A DNA stretch of 38,034 nucleotides from Acidobacteriota bacterium. GTDB lineage: Bacteria; Acidobacteriota; Vicinamibacteria; Marinacidobacterales; Marinacidobacteraceae. The first letter of the stretch is position 1. The number at the start of each line of letters is the position of its first letter. The stretch is taken from positions 1-38,034 of the forward strand of contig JAJEAO010000108.1 in NCBI GenBank assembly GCA_022822745.1. Direction: 5' to 3'. Below the pieces are notes generated by a model. It made no database searches and had not been told where the DNA came from. It worked only from the letters and a program-made list of their open reading frames with translations. The translations under genes were made by a program, and so were the position numbers. Below are positions 22,480-30,393 of this stretch, piece by piece.

Positions 22480-24692
22480 AGCGCTTCGCGGGCCGCGCGC
22501 GCCACGATGTCGCGGGGCGAGGCCATCGCCGCCGCCTCCTCGATCACCGCGCGCGCTGCGTCGGCGCCGGTCTCGGCGAGCGCGGTGATGGCCGCCGCCT
22601 GGGCGCGGTAGCTGGAGTCCTCGCGGAATCGGGCGATCAGGAAGTCCGGGTCCGCCGCCCCCCCGAGGCGAGCCAGCGCCTCGGTGCGCACATCGGACTT
22701 CGGGTCCCCGGTCGCCGCCGCAACGAGCGACTCGTGGTCGGCGGCGTCTTCCGGGTCGAGCCCGGCCACCGCCGCCTGCCGGACCGACCAGAAGGCGTCC
22801 TCCGCGGCGACGCGGCGGAGCACCCCGCGGGCCTCGACCGAGCCGATCTCGCCCAGCGCGACCGCGGCGCGCCGGCGTCCGACGGAGTCGTCGTCTTCGA
22901 TCTGCGCCGTCCACTCGGCGAGCGTCTTCTCGAAGCGGATCTCGCCCATGAGGACGTCATCGGCGTCGAACCGCACATAGCGGGGCCGGTCGGCCGCCGG
23001 GAAACGGACAGTCTGCTCGCGGGCTTCGAGCTCGAATGGGTGGGTCTCCGCGCCCGCGTCGGTCACGACCCGCACCGAGAGCGGGGCGCGGTAGGCGTCG
23101 GGAACGGCGCCGAGACTGGCCGCCGGGGTCTGGACCTGCCGCACCCGCATTTCGACTTCCCCGTCGGCCCACGCCGTCCCGATCTCGAGAACGGGATGGC
23201 CGGGGCGCCGCAGCCACTGGTCCACGAACCAGCGGATGTCCTGACCGGAAGCTTCGGCGAAGGCGGCGATGAAGTCCTCGGTGTCCACCGGCTGGAAGGC
23301 GTGGGTCTCGAGGAAGTGCTGGATCGAGGCGTGGAAGGCCTCCTCGCCGGTGATGTGGCGGAGGAAGTGGATCAGCGCGGCGCCCTTCGGGTAGGTGTGC
23401 GAGTCGAAGTTGTCGTTGGGTCGGATCCAGCGGTTCGAGACGATCGGCCGGAGGACGGTGCGGGACTGGCGGAGATAGGACTCCCGCTTCCGCCGCATGT
23501 TCTCGGCGGCCTCGTCGGGGCCGAGCTCCTCGGCGTGCCACCGGTATTCGGACCAGGTCGCGAAGCTCTCGCTCAGCCAGGTCTCCCCCCAGTCGCGGTA
23601 GGAGACCAGGTTCCCCCACCAGTGGTGGGCCGCCTCGTGCGCGACGAGGCCGTGGCTGGGGAAGTCCTGCTCGGCGCGCTCGTCGTGGATCGTGCTCTCC
23701 CCGAGTACCGTCGCGGTCGTGCTCTCGGCGCCGCCCCCGATACCGGGGATCGTCACCTGGTCGTACTTGTTCCACGGGTAGGGGACGCCGTACTCCTCGT
23801 CGAAGAAGGCGAGCATCGCCACCGTCTTGTGGAAGCTGCGATCCGCATCGGGCACATCGCGCGGGTACACCCAGTGGTTCACCGGGATGTCGCCGTGGCG
23901 CTCCTCGATGACCTCGTAGGGGCCCGCGACGAGCACCGAGAGGTAGGTGGGGTGGGGCTCGTCGAGCCGCCAGTGGTGGGTCCGGGTTCCCGGCCGGGCG
24001 CCCTCGGTGATCCCGACGAGGCGGCCGTTCGACAGCACCCGCCAGTCCTCGCGCACGGTGGCGAGCACTTCGAAGGTGGCGCGGTCCGACGGGTGGTCCA
24101 CCGAGGGGTACCAGTGACGGGCGCCCTCGGGGAAGGAGAGCGTGTTGACCAGCTCGGGATTGCGGTCCGTCTCCGCCTTGAAGTCGAGCCCGAGGTCGTA
24201 GCTGGCGGCCATCCCGTAGGCGCTCCCGTCCACATCCAAGCCGGTGGCGCCGTAATCCACTTCGAGGACCAGGGTCTCCCCGGCGGCGAGCGGCTCGGCG
24301 AGCTCGACCGAGAGCGTCCCGTCCTCGTGCCGGAACGCGAGCTCGACGCCGCCGGCGCGCGCGGCGCGCACTTCGTAGGACTCGGCGTCGAGGGCGACCG
24401 AAGCGACCTCCTCCTCCGCCCGGAGTTCGATCCGCGCCTGCCCGTCGAGGCTCTTCGTGGTCTCGTCGAGGTCGAGAGCCACCCGGTAATGGAGGACATC
24501 GAACGGCTCGTCGCGGAGCGCGCGCTCGGGGAAGTGGGAGCGGTCCTCGAGCCCGGACGGCGGCGCGGGCTCGGGTTGCGGTGACTCGGGCGCCCCGCAG
24601 GCGATCAGGAGGAGCGGAACCACGGAGAGTCCGCGGACCCACCGCGAGGAGCCGAAGGGGGAAGACAGGGTGGTAGCGATCAAGCGAAGCAT
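22467..24692 (-). CDS. M1-family zinc aminopeptidase lipoprotein with HEAT-like C-terminus
   Basis: This 741-aa protein starts at the ATG at 24692. Its signal ends in a lipobox (LLLIAC), predicting a lipid-anchored envelope enzyme. The zinc site is HEAAH at residues 352-356 with the third ligand Glu375 (WLSESFA), as in M1 peptidases. The GAMEN-type substrate loop is changed to GGGAES but keeps its Glu. The last 150 or so residues are repeated helical segments (VALGEIGSVEARGVLRRVA, TEALARLGGAADPDFL) of HEAT type. It probably trims N-terminal residues from peptides outside the inner membrane. It is divergent from the VapB gene at 24795. Confidence 0.93.
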   Translation of the reverse strand: MLRLIATTLSSPFGSSRWVRGLSVVPLLLIACGAPESPQPEPAPPSGLEDRSHFPERALRDEPFDVLHYRVALDLDETTKSLDGQARIELRAEEEVASVALDAESYEVRAARAGGVELAFRHEDGTLSVELAEPLAAGETLVLEVDYGATGLDVDGSAYGMAASYDLGLDFKAETDRNPELVNTLSFPEGARHWYPSVDHPSDRATFEVLATVREDWRVLSNGRLVGITEGARPGTRTHHWRLDEPHPTYLSVLVAGPYEVIEERHGDIPVNHWVYPRDVPDADRSFHKTVAMLAFFDEEYGVPYPWNKYDQVTIPGIGGGAESTTATVLGESTIHDERAEQDFPSHGLVAHEAAHHWWGNLVSYRDWGETWLSESFATWSEYRWHAEELGPDEAAENMRRKRESYLRQSRTVLRPIVSNRWIRPNDNFDSHTYPKGAALIHFLRHITGEEAFHASIQHFLETHAFQPVDTEDFIAAFAEASGQDIRWFVDQWLRRPGHPVLEIGTAWADGEVEMRVRQVQTPAASLGAVPDAYRAPLSVRVVTDAGAETHPFELEAREQTVRFPAADRPRYVRFDADDVLMGEIRFEKTLAEWTAQIEDDDSVGRRRAAVALGEIGSVEARGVLRRVAAEDAFWSVRQAAVAGLDPEDAADHESLVAAATGDPKSDVRTEALARLGGAADPDFLIARFREDSSYRAQAAAITALAETGADAARAVIEEAAAMASPRDIVARAAREALAGN

Positions 24693-24756
24693 GGTAACGG
24701 GCGAACCTCGGTGCGGACGAGGGAGGATCCATCGAACCTCGTGTCTCGATTCATCC

Positions 24757-24787
24757 GGATATCGGAGAATCGGACTTCTGGATATCA
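24757..24787 (+). promoter_or_regulatory. Possible vapB promoter/operator with GGATATC direct repeats
   Basis: GGATATC occurs at about 24757-24763 and again at about 24780-24786, 23 bases apart, directly before vapB. The second is followed by T and reads as a -10-like GATATCAT. The pair could be an autoregulatory antitoxin site. This is inferred from position only. Confidence 0.35.
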
Positions 24788-24794
24788 TGGCCTG

Positions 24795-25022
24795 ATGGAC
24801 GCGAACCCCGTCATGCGGAAGACGAGCGTGGAGATCAACGACCGCCTGATGCGCGAGGCGCGGCGGGTGCTCGGCGCGTCTTCGATCAAGGAGACGATCG
24901 ACAGCGCGCTCCGCGAAGTCGTCCGCGCCGAGGCGCGACGCCAGGAAGTCCGGGCGCTTTCCCGGATGGACGGGCTCGACCTGGCGAACGAAGGCGTCAT
25001 GTCGAAGGCGTGGCGCGCCTGA
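24795..25022 (+). CDS. vapB: VapB-family antitoxin
   Basis: This 75-aa protein (from the ATG at 24795) contains MRKTSVEINDRLMREARRVLG, the ribbon-helix-helix start typical of VapB antitoxins paired with PIN toxins, then SSIKETIDSALREVV. A second in-frame ATG at 24813 is possible; neither has a ribosome site. A TATCAT box at 24782-24787 ends only seven bases before 24795, so transcription might begin at the start codon and give a leaderless mRNA. It is followed 16 bases later by vapC. Confidence 0.88.
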   Translation: MDANPVMRKTSVEINDRLMREARRVLGASSIKETIDSALREVVRAEARRQEVRALSRMDGLDLANEGVMSKAWRA

Positions 25023-25038
25023 AGTCCGGACCGGTCGG

Positions 25039-25446
25039 TTGGCCTACCTGCTCGACAAGAGCGCCCTGGCGCGCATGCCGCACCCGATCGTGCGGGCGCG
25101 CCTCGAGCCCATCATCGAGGGGGGCGAGGCCGCCACCTGCGCGATCGTGGATCTCGAAGTGCTCTATTCGACGCGCAACGAGGCCGAACACGCACGGGTC
25201 CGAAGGCGCCGCGCGCTGGCGTACCGCCGGGTCGAACTCACCGAAGTGATCTTCGAGCGCGCCATTTCCGTCCAGGGCCTGCTCGCCCGGCGCGGCCGTC
25301 ATCGGCTGCCGATCCCGGATCTGATCATCGCCGCCGCCGCGGAAGCGGCAGGGCTGACGGTGCTCCACTACGACGCGGACTTCGACGCCATCGCTTCGGT
25401 CACCGGCCAGGCGATGGAATGGGTCGCGCCTCGCGGTTCGCTCTGA
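25039..25446 (+). CDS. vapC: VapC-type PIN-domain ribonuclease toxin
   Basis: This 135-aa protein starts at the TTG at 25039 (MAYLLDKSALARM, the typical beginning of this subgroup). Acidic residues Asp6, Glu40 (DLEVLYS), Asp94 (IPDLIIAAAAEAAGL) and Asp112/Asp114 (YDADFD) fit the magnesium-binding site of VapC. It belongs to a different VapC subgroup from the copy at 18565. It lies 16 bases after the VapB gene and converges on the TonB receptor gene. Confidence 0.93.
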   Translation: MAYLLDKSALARMPHPIVRARLEPIIEGGEAATCAIVDLEVLYSTRNEAEHARVRRRRALAYRRVELTEVIFERAISVQGLLARRGRHRLPIPDLIIAAAAEAAGLTVLHYDADFDAIASVTGQAMEWVAPRGSL

Positions 25447-25504
25447 TCGAGCTCGCCGGGCGACGGCGCCGGGTCCAGCGGGGAGGATCGCCGAAAGGGC
25501 TCGT

Positions 25505-27427
25505 TTACCGGCTGAGGTCCACATCGAGGCCGATGTGGAAGACCCGCGGAGTGCCGAGCGTCTCGATGGGGGTGCGCGCGGAGATGATCTCGGCGTCGAA
25601 GAAGTTGTCGCCGGCGACGAACACGGAGAACTGCGGGCTGAGGGGCCAGGAGAGGCGCACTCCGACCGCCGCGAATCCGGCCATCGGGAGCTCGTTCCGG
25701 TCGTCCTCGAACTGGTCCGACATGAACCGGACATCCGCCCGGACCACCGGCGGACCGCGCCAGACGAAGCCCGCCGAGCCCTGGTGGAGTGGAACCTGCG
25801 GGATGCGCAGCCCGGTCTCCTCGACCTCGGTCCGGGAGAGGAGATACGCGGCGAAGAACTCCAGTCCGTCGCCGGGGAACGCCCACAGCTCGGCTTCGGC
25901 GCCAAAGGCGGTGGCCCGGCCGATGTTGCGGCGCTGGCGGAAGACGCCCTCGTCGTTCACCTCGAGGGTCACGTTCCCGACCGTGTCGCGAAGCGAGTTC
26001 CACCAGCCGTTCGCCCGGATCAGGATCCGACGGTCGGGGTGCACGTCCAGTCCGGCCTCCGCCCCGTAGAGGGTCTCCTCGCCGAGCTCGTCGTTCGCCG
26101 CGACCCGGACGTTGCCGACCCGGAACGGACGGTAGAGCTCGTTCAGCGAAGGGGCCCGAAAACCGCGGTAGGCGGAGGTCCGGAAGGTCGCGCCCGGGGA
26201 GAGCCGATAGCGAAGGCCGACCCGGGGGTTCACGCTGGCCTTCGTTCCCGCGTTCTGCCAGAGATCGAGCCGGCCGTCGGCGGTGAGCTCGAGACCGGGC
26301 TGGAGTTCGACGCGCTGCTGCACGAAGGCGCCGGCGCGGTTCTGAGTGTGCTCGCCCCACGAAGATCGCATCCAGTCGGCCCCGGCCTGGAGCCCCTCGG
26401 CGAGGCGCCCGGAAAAGATCCCGCCGACTCCGGAGTACTCGTACATCTGCTGCGAGGTGGGAATCTCCCGGTCGCGCCCGGCGAGGATCCGCGAGAAGTC
26501 GCTGTTCATGCGCGAGCTCTGCCCGAAGCCGCGGAACTCCCACGAGTCGCCGGTGAAGCCCCCTTCCATGAAGGCGGTCCGCGAGTCGTTCACCTGGATC
26601 GGGGTGCCGTTCCTGCGGGCCTCGGAGTAGTAGTTGATCGAGAAGTGGGCCCGCCCGGCGACCGCCCGACCCACCATGGAGCGGAAGTCCACGCCCGCAG
26701 GCTCGTCCACGGCGCCGCGCTCATCCTCCCGGATGCGGTGGTAGCCGTCGCTGTTCAGGATCCGGGCGGCGCCGATGACCGAGACGCCCCCGGCTTCGTG
26801 GGAGGCGAGGACCTCGCCGTCCTGGATGCCGAAACTTCCCATCCGGCCCCGAAAACGGAGGAGGCCCGGCTCCGGTCTGCGGGAAAGGAGCTGGATCGTC
26901 CCGCCGAGCGAGGAGCTGCCGTAGAGCGGACTGGCGGCGCCGCGCGCCACTTCCGCCCGGTCGAGGTAGAGGGTCGGGAGGCGGTTCCAGTACACCCAGT
27001 TGCCGAACGGGTCGTTCATCGGGACGCCGTCCCAGAGGACCAGCGTTCGGCTGGCGCCGCTGGGGCCGATCCCGCGCAGCGAGACGCCGGTCGTCGTCGG
27101 GTGCGAGATGAAGCTGGTGTTTCGGCGGAACAGCCCGAAACCGGGCACCCGGGCGAGGGCTTCGTCGAGCAGGGCGCCGGGGGAATCGGCCAGGTCGGCG
27201 GCGTCCAGCGGGGTCACGAAGGAAGCCGCATCGCGGAGCGGCTCCTCTGTGCGGCTCGCCGTCACGACGACCGTTTCGGAGTGGGCCGGGACAGCCGCCT
27301 CCTCTTCCTCGGGGTCCGTCTCCTGGTTCCCCTCCTGTGCGGCGAGAGCCGCCGGGAGCAGCGTGAAGATCGCCACGATCCACCACGAGGCGGATCGCGA
27401 CCGTGACAAGGGGTCGCTTCGGTCCAT
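25505..27427 (-). CDS. TonB-dependent outer-membrane receptor
   Basis: This protein of about 640 aa starts at 27427; an ATG at 27442 would add five residues. A signal peptide (WWIVAIFTLLPAALAAQ) is followed by the TonB-box-like ETVVVTASR and a plug domain containing SLRGIGPSGASRTLVLWDGVPMN and AASPLYGSSSLGGTIQL. The rest shows the alternating strands of a BtuB/FepA-like barrel. The final residues are Asp-Leu-Ser-Arg rather than the usual aromatic residue. The ligand cannot be told from the sequence. It is divergent from the metallo-beta-lactamase gene. Confidence 0.92.
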   Translation of the reverse strand: MDRSDPLSRSRSASWWIVAIFTLLPAALAAQEGNQETDPEEEEAAVPAHSETVVVTASRTEEPLRDAASFVTPLDAADLADSPGALLDEALARVPGFGLFRRNTSFISHPTTTGVSLRGIGPSGASRTLVLWDGVPMNDPFGNWVYWNRLPTLYLDRAEVARGAASPLYGSSSLGGTIQLLSRRPEPGLLRFRGRMGSFGIQDGEVLASHEAGGVSVIGAARILNSDGYHRIREDERGAVDEPAGVDFRSMVGRAVAGRAHFSINYYSEARRNGTPIQVNDSRTAFMEGGFTGDSWEFRGFGQSSRMNSDFSRILAGRDREIPTSQQMYEYSGVGGIFSGRLAEGLQAGADWMRSSWGEHTQNRAGAFVQQRVELQPGLELTADGRLDLWQNAGTKASVNPRVGLRYRLSPGATFRTSAYRGFRAPSLNELYRPFRVGNVRVAANDELGEETLYGAEAGLDVHPDRRILIRANGWWNSLRDTVGNVTLEVNDEGVFRQRRNIGRATAFGAEAELWAFPGDGLEFFAAYLLSRTEVEETGLRIPQVPLHQGSAGFVWRGPPVVRADVRFMSDQFEDDRNELPMAGFAAVGVRLSWPLSPQFSVFVAGDNFFDAEIISARTPIETLGTPRVFHIGLDVDLSR

Positions 27428-27487
27428 GCGACCGGCGATCATATCCGGCCGGCCGACGGCTTGGGCCGTGGTCATACTCCCCGCGCC

Positions 27488-28327
27488 ATGCGCCGCCTCC
27501 TCCCCGTTTGCCTGCTGCTCTCGGCCGTCCTCGCCGACGCCCAGCCGGAAGAGTGGTCCCGCCCGTTCCCCGGACATCGGGTCGTCGGCAACCTCTACTC
27601 GGTCGGAACCTGGGACCTCGGGTGCTTCCTCGTGACGTCCGAGGCCGGGCACATCCTGATCAACACCGGCCTCGCCGATTCGACGCCGCTCCTCCGCGCC
27701 AACGTCGAGGCTCTGGGCTTCCGGTTTGAGGACATCCGGATCCTGCTGACCATGCAGGCCCACTACGACCACACCGCCGCTTTCGCCGAGATCAAGGAGA
27801 TCACCGGGGCGGCGCTGTGGGCCACGGCCGACGACGCCCCGCTGCTCGCCGACGGAGGCGCCAGCGATCCTCACTTCCGCGGGGAGTACCCGTTCGCCCC
27901 GGTCGAGGTGGATCGGATCCTCGCGGACGGCGAGGTCATCCAGCTCGGGGAGGCGCGGCTCGAAGTGATCGAAACGCCCGGGCACACGCCCGGAAGCGTC
28001 ACCTACGCCATGACCGCGCACGAGAATGGTCGCGAGTACCGCGTCCTGCTCGCCAACATGGGCTCGATGAACCCGGGGCTGCGGCTGCTCGAGGACCCGA
28101 CCTACCCCGGCATCGCCGAGGACTTCGCCGAGACCTTTCGACGCCAGCTCGAACTCGAAGTGGACATCTGGGTCGCCGCCCACGCCTCCCAGTGGGGGCT
28201 CCACGACAAGTACCGACCGGGCAACCCGTACGACGCGGAAGCGTTCGTGGACCCGGAGGGATTCCGCGAGCAGGTCCTCTACTACCAGGAGCTCTTCGAG
28301 GAGGCGCTCGCGGCGGAACGGCGCTGA
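27488..28327 (+). CDS. Subclass B3 metallo-beta-lactamase-like protein with Gln116 (GOB type)
   Basis: This 279-aa protein has a signal peptide (MRRLLPVCLLLSAVLADAQ), predicting a periplasmic enzyme. The metal motif reads QAHYDH (Gln90, His92, Asp94, His95), with His166 (ETPGHTPGS) and His232 (AAHASQWG). In subclass B3 numbering these are Gln116, His118, Asp120, His121, His196 and His263. Gln116 and the Met at the Ser221 position (ANMGSM) are features of GOB enzymes from Elizabethkingia, along with DGGASDPHF. Beta-lactam hydrolysis is likely but not certain. The 60 bp to the TonB receptor start must hold both promoters. Confidence 0.88.
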   Translation: MRRLLPVCLLLSAVLADAQPEEWSRPFPGHRVVGNLYSVGTWDLGCFLVTSEAGHILINTGLADSTPLLRANVEALGFRFEDIRILLTMQAHYDHTAAFAEIKEITGAALWATADDAPLLADGGASDPHFRGEYPFAPVEVDRILADGEVIQLGEARLEVIETPGHTPGSVTYAMTAHENGREYRVLLANMGSMNPGLRLLEDPTYPGIAEDFAETFRRQLELEVDIWVAAHASQWGLHDKYRPGNPYDAEAFVDPEGFREQVLYYQELFEEALAAERR

Positions 28328-28536
28328 CCAACGGTCACGTGGACGGTGACCAAGGCGACCCTGCGACCGGCATCGGCTCTGCGCCGAATCTTCGTCGCCA
28401 CGTGCCGAAGGTGATTCACCCCACCTCCGATCCTCTTGATTTCGGCATCCAGCGACGCTACTTGCCCCGCGAGCAACTCGATGAGCGCTTCGTCCTCCTT
28501 CCCTTCCACCCAGATGGACCATGCGGGTGCGGTCAT
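28282..28536 (-). pseudogene. Truncated TOPRIM-like partner of the OLD/AAA-15 ATPase
   Basis: The start overlaps the ATPase stop as ATGA. The first 62 or so residues read like the N-terminus of DUF3226/DUF4435-type TOPRIM proteins: WSIWVEGKEDEALIELL, IGGGVNHLRHVATKIRR and AGRRVALV, with the metal-binding Glu in WVEGK. After residue 63 (base 28348) the expected DxD strand is missing and the frame runs on into the antisense of the beta-lactamase gene. I infer a deletion or recombination that removed the C-terminal part. The remaining peptide lacks the catalytic DxD and should not cut nucleic acid. Confidence 0.65.
28333..28351. repeat. Inverted repeat at the truncated TOPRIM gene junction
   Basis: GGTCAC (28333-28338) and GTGACC (28346-28351) pair around GTGGACG, six bases after the beta-lactamase stop. 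It could be a weak terminator for either convergent gene, or a mark of the event that cut the adjacent TOPRIM-like gene. Confidence 0.4.
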
Positions 28537-29645
28537 CGGATTTCGATGCCGCTCCGGATGCAGTGATCGAGTTCCTCGTACCCGTATCGATAGGCCCGCA
28601 CCTGGCCTCCATGGTCCCTTCGTAGTGCATAGCAGGCCACAACGTCGCGCAGATCCACCATCTCCTCATCGTCCAGTATCTCTTGCAGGCCCTGGAGGAC
28701 CCCCAGACTGTGGGTCGTGACGAACATCTGGAGGCCGGCCTGAGTCGAGAAGTGGAGCAGCGCGCGCAGGAGCCGGGACCGCGCCGCGTAGTGCAGCCCG
28801 GAGGACACCTCGTCCACAAGGAGAATCCTGTCCCTTCCGAGAACGCAGTGCGCAATGGTGGAGCACGCGCGAACCATGCCGCTACCGAACATCGTGATCG
28901 GCAACATGCGGGCCAGACCGACATCGAGGAAGGCACTTGATCCGCTGACGGCGATGTCCTGGATCCGCGGGTTGACGAATCGCAGGCACTCGAGGAGTTC
29001 CTGCTTCTTCTTGTTCACCACGACGTCTCCAACGGCATCCGCGTCATGCTCGAATCGGGAACGCAGGAACCGCGCCGGAATCGTCGTCTCGGACAACGAA
29101 GCGTCCGTTCGGACAATCTGCTCGGCCTTCAGGAGCGTGAGGCTTCCGGAGTGTCTGGATCGGGAAGATGCTGCGTTACCCGACATGGTCAGGTCGTACC
29201 GCAGCGCGCCGTGCGTGGGCAGGGAAACCGCAGGGGAAGCCGTTGCTGGCGACCGGGGTCCATACGACATCGCATTCGAGCCATGCGACGAGACGACATG
29301 GCTTTGCGCGTCGGGGTCGGCAGCCGTGATGGACAGAGTCCGGCTCGATGCGGGCGTGAGGGTTGTGGCCGATAGCTCGATTCCCGCAGTAACGTCACAC
29401 TCGTGGAAGAGACAGGAGAGATCGTCCAGGGTGTGGACGAGTTCGTCGCGGAGGTTCTGTACCTTGATCGGCATGGTCAGATTGCCGGACCCGGAGAGGA
29501 GGAAGACGGCCTCGAGCACCGATGTCTTGCCGGTGTCGTTCGCGCCGACGAGAACGTTGAACGCGCCCAGATCCTCCAGGGAAACTCTCCGGATCCCACG
29601 AAATCTCCGGACCGTGAGCCGGTTCCAGGGCGACACGGCGGTCAT
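28533..29645 (-). CDS. OLD-like/AAA-15 ATPase (ABC-type fold), second ATPase of the tandem
   Basis: This 370-aa protein starts at the ATG at 29645 with GAGG close upstream. It opens with LTVRRFRGIRRVSLEDL and Walker A GANDTGKT at residues 34-41. It has an FGSGMVRACSTIAH signature, Walker B ILLVDEVSSGLHYAA and an H-loop MFVTTHS. This is the AAA-15/OLD organisation found in anti-phage ATPases such as the AriA part of PARIS and class 2 OLD proteins, which act with a TOPRIM nuclease subunit. Its partner gene follows by ATGA overlap but is truncated, so the present module is probably inactive or orphaned. Confidence 0.85.
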   Translation of the reverse strand: MTAVSPWNRLTVRRFRGIRRVSLEDLGAFNVLVGANDTGKTSVLEAVFLLSGSGNLTMPIKVQNLRDELVHTLDDLSCLFHECDVTAGIELSATTLTPASSRTLSITAADPDAQSHVVSSHGSNAMSYGPRSPATASPAVSLPTHGALRYDLTMSGNAASSRSRHSGSLTLLKAEQIVRTDASLSETTIPARFLRSRFEHDADAVGDVVVNKKKQELLECLRFVNPRIQDIAVSGSSAFLDVGLARMLPITMFGSGMVRACSTIAHCVLGRDRILLVDEVSSGLHYAARSRLLRALLHFSTQAGLQMFVTTHSLGVLQGLQEILDDEEMVDLRDVVACYALRRDHGGQVRAYRYGYEELDHCIRSGIEIR

Positions 29646-29787
29646 TGAGCCTCGAGACGCGGGATGGGGCTCACCAGAGGCACGGGAACACCCTCCGATG
29701 AGCCTTGCCGGGGCTCGGCCGCTGACCGGTGGCGACAGGGAATCTCACCCCCTCGTTTCGGTGGAAGAACCCGTGGCCGAGCAGTGC

Positions 29788-30384
29788 TCACGATGGGTTC
29801 CCGCCGAGCGCGCTGATTCTGGCGAGGCAGCGACGCAGACTGGCGCTGCGACGGCTGGCCGCCCGCGGATCCCACCCGGAGGCCGCGAACCGGGTCAGCC
29901 GCACGGTGTAGCCGGGCCCGACCGCGGCGCCGCCAGGCGGCGAAGGGACGATGTCCTCACGCACCTGGCGGAATCTCGACTTGCGGGCGAGCCGCACGAT
30001 CTCCGCCTTCGGCTTCTCGATCGTCTCGGGATCCATCGGTATGCGCTCGCGGAGGACGCCGAAGCTCCGGGCGAAGCCACCGCGGTCAGCGAGCAGCCAC
30101 GCTTCGACTTCACGAACGGCGATACAGAAGACCATGCGGGGCGCGGGGGCTGGAAGGAGTGCTGCGGCGAGCGCCGGGGCGCAGTCGGCATCGGTATCGA
30201 GATCCCTGAGAACCAGCCACGGGGCGTACCGGGCCGCGTGGTTGAACGCTCGGAGCCTCGAGTCCAGGAAAGGCTTGCCCTTCTCACCCAGCGCGCGAGC
30301 GATGGCGACACCCGCCTCGGAGCACAGGCGATCGAGGACGGCTCGATCCGTCACGCCCTCGGTCGCAACGACCACGCTCGCCAT
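29788..30384 (-). CDS. TOPRIM-like protein (DUF4276 type), partner of the first ATPase
   Basis: This 198-aa protein begins nine bases after the ATPase stop. It starts MASVVVATEGVTDRAVLDRL (Glu9) and carries the acidic motif LRDLDTDAD (Asp61, Asp63), the E...DxD arrangement of TOPRIM nucleases. EVEAWLLAD in the middle is typical of DUF4276 proteins, which are often encoded next to AAA ATPases. The C-terminal third is rich in Arg. I infer a nuclease subunit controlled by the adjacent ATPase. There is no signal peptide. Confidence 0.78.
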   Translation of the reverse strand: MASVVVATEGVTDRAVLDRLCSEAGVAIARALGEKGKPFLDSRLRAFNHAARYAPWLVLRDLDTDADCAPALAAALLPAPAPRMVFCIAVREVEAWLLADRGGFARSFGVLRERIPMDPETIEKPKAEIVRLARKSRFRQVREDIVPSPPGGAAVGPGYTVRLTRFAASGWDPRAASRRSASLRRCLARISALGGNPS

Positions 30385-30393
30385 GCCGCCGCG

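Noticed and set aside
21465-24584. 1039-residue open frame on the plus strand
   Set aside because: It is antisense to the isoaspartyl peptidase and M1 peptidase, both of which have intact catalytic motifs.
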